Shown one piece after another: positions 5,383 through 5,996 of a stretch of 5,996 bases of DNA. Source of the DNA: Candidatus Saccharibacteria bacterium UBA7683 (GTDB lineage Bacteria > Patescibacteriota > Saccharimonadia > Saccharimonadales > UBA7683); NCBI GenBank assembly GCA_002482925.1, contig DLGX01000030.1:1-5996 (forward strand), read 5' to 3'. The position numbers and the translations under genes are program-made. The notes under the pieces were generated by a model. That model did no database searches. It worked only from the letters and a program-made list of their open reading frames with translations, and had not been told where the DNA came from. Position 1 is the stretch's first letter, and every line of letters begins with the position of its first letter.

Positions 5383-5880
5383 ATGGTTCAAAAACGAGTA
5401 TCAAATAACAGAGGTTTCACATTAATCGAAGTTGTGTTGGTGCTCGCTATCGGTGGCATGATTTTCTTGCTAGCCTTCTTAGCATTTCGTCAAGTTACCG
5501 CAAATCGTCGAGACACCCAGCGGCGTTCTGATGTAAGCCGAATAATGGCAGCACTTGAAACGAGTTATGTTAACAACGGGCAGTATCCTTTATCTAGTAA
5601 TCTCAATATAGAGGCTGTAGACATTTGTACCAATACCACTTCTGCAACGGCAGGATCTTTTTTAGAGTTTTTGCAAAATTATATGTGCGAAGGTTCTGAT
5701 TTTAAGTCGCCAACTGGTGAAAATTACAGCTTGTACACCTGGGGGAATATGACCTACAAAAAAGACAGAATACGATATCGCAGAGGTGTACGCTGTGATG
5801 GAACTAGCGGAACTGCTAGTACATATATTGTTATGATAGACCTTGAAAAGGCCAAGACCGTGTGCAGAAACTCAAGCTAG
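5383..5880 (+). CDS. Type IV prepilin / pseudopilin (class III signal peptide)
   Basis: This is a 165-residue precursor. The N-terminus has the prepilin peptidase (PilD) site: leader of 11 residues ending in G11, then FTLIEVVLVLAIGG. Phe12 becomes the methylated +1 residue and Glu16 the conserved +5 Glu. The hydrophobic helix (12-35) serves as membrane anchor and pilus core. It continues into a charged helical part (about 36-62, RRDTQRRSDVSRIMAALE), as usual for pilins, and then YVNNGQYP, common in major and minor pilins. The mature protein would be about 154 residues. Four cysteines (82, 102, 138, 161) could form two disulfides in the globular domain. No other pilus genes are in the window, so I cannot tell a major pilin from a minor pilin or a competence pseudopilin. 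The ATG has a weak ribosome site. In a presumed epibiotic CPR cell, pili could serve host attachment, motility or DNA uptake; that is inference. Confidence 0.92.
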   Translation: MVQKRVSNNRGFTLIEVVLVLAIGGMIFLLAFLAFRQVTANRRDTQRRSDVSRIMAALETSYVNNGQYPLSSNLNIEAVDICTNTTSATAGSFLEFLQNYMCEGSDFKSPTGENYSLYTWGNMTYKKDRIRYRRGVRCDGTSGTASTYIVMIDLEKAKTVCRNSS

Positions 5881-5941
5881 TTAAGGCCAATACCAAACCA
5901 CCAACTTCGTTATTACTAGAAGACCTGCAATAATGTAGCGT

Positions 5942-5996
5942 ATGCAACAAGAAATAGAAGCAAAATTTCTACACCAAAATCACTCAGAAATCAGGA
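5942..5996 (+). CDS. Start of a probable CYTH-domain protein (3' end outside window)
   Basis: Only 18 codons are visible, reading MQQEIEAKFLHQNHSEIR. EIEAK fits the ExExK signature that opens CYTH domains (class IV adenylate cyclase / thiamine triphosphatase / tripolyphosphatase family), where these residues bind metal and triphosphate. The following His-Ser-Glu-Ile-Arg fits the usual first helix. An in-frame TAG at 5936-5938 makes ATG 5942 the first possible start. No good Shine-Dalgarno is present, and TAATGT at 5931-5936 could be a -10 box close to the start. Substrate cannot be predicted from this fragment. Confidence 0.55.
   Translation, partial: MQQEIEAKFLHQNHSEIR

Noticed and set aside
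5848..5894. Direct repeat AAGGCCAAnACC at 5848-5859 and 5883-5894
   Set aside because: Only 12 bases with one mismatch and no flanking mobile or site-specific recombination signal; probably chance.

Overview
The window looks like a piece of chromosome from a Patescibacteria/CPR bacterium, most likely Saccharibacteria (TM7). This is inferred from the gene set and style, not from a marker gene. The evidence is a secreted protein with a baseplate-J-like fold, a RuvX nuclease fused to the peptidoglycan transglycosylase MltG, a LysM-CHAP cell-wall hydrolase, a housekeeping GTPase Obg and a type IV prepilin. The sequence is moderately AT-rich. Every complete gene ends in TAA or TAG, and no in-frame TGA interrupts them, so the UGA=Gly code of Gracilibacteria/SR1 is not needed. 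All genes lie on the + strand. I see no tRNA, rRNA, CRISPR, transposon or phage-integration signal.

Layout. Positions 2-979 hold the 3' part of an exported protein of CPR type, cut by the left edge. It overlaps by 8 nt the GTG start of a 495-residue RuvX-MltG fusion (972-2459). That protein puts a complete nuclease domain on the cytoplasmic side and a complete transglycosylase on the outer side of one membrane segment. The lysine-rich joint contains an A9 run and a dnaX-like slippery heptamer, followed one codon later by a stop in the -1 frame. Positions 2460-2714 are non-coding. They hold a near-consensus promoter (TTGACA-17-TAAAAT) and a leader of about 190 nt with a closing helix, internal hairpins and two small upstream ORFs. 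This leader precedes a LysM-LysM-CHAP hydrolase (2715-3887) whose start codon is ambiguous: TTG inside a hairpin, or ATT behind a good Shine-Dalgarno sequence. A strong intrinsic terminator (3907-3934) closes that unit.

Next come full-length obg (3991-5283), whose guanine-specificity motif is TKVE instead of NKxD and whose -10 box almost touches the ATG, and a type IV prepilin (5383-5880) with its own promoter. At the right edge are the first 18 codons of a probable CYTH-domain protein (5942-).

Functionally, the left half is a cell-envelope block: MltG cuts nascent glycan strands, the CHAP enzyme cuts peptide bonds in peptidoglycan, and the first gene encodes a probably exported protein. The pilin is also a surface component, relevant to a presumed epibiotic lifestyle. 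The points most worth following up are the structured leader of the hydrolase gene, which may be a variant c-di-AMP-type riboswitch, and the fusion gene with a built-in site that could release free RuvX.
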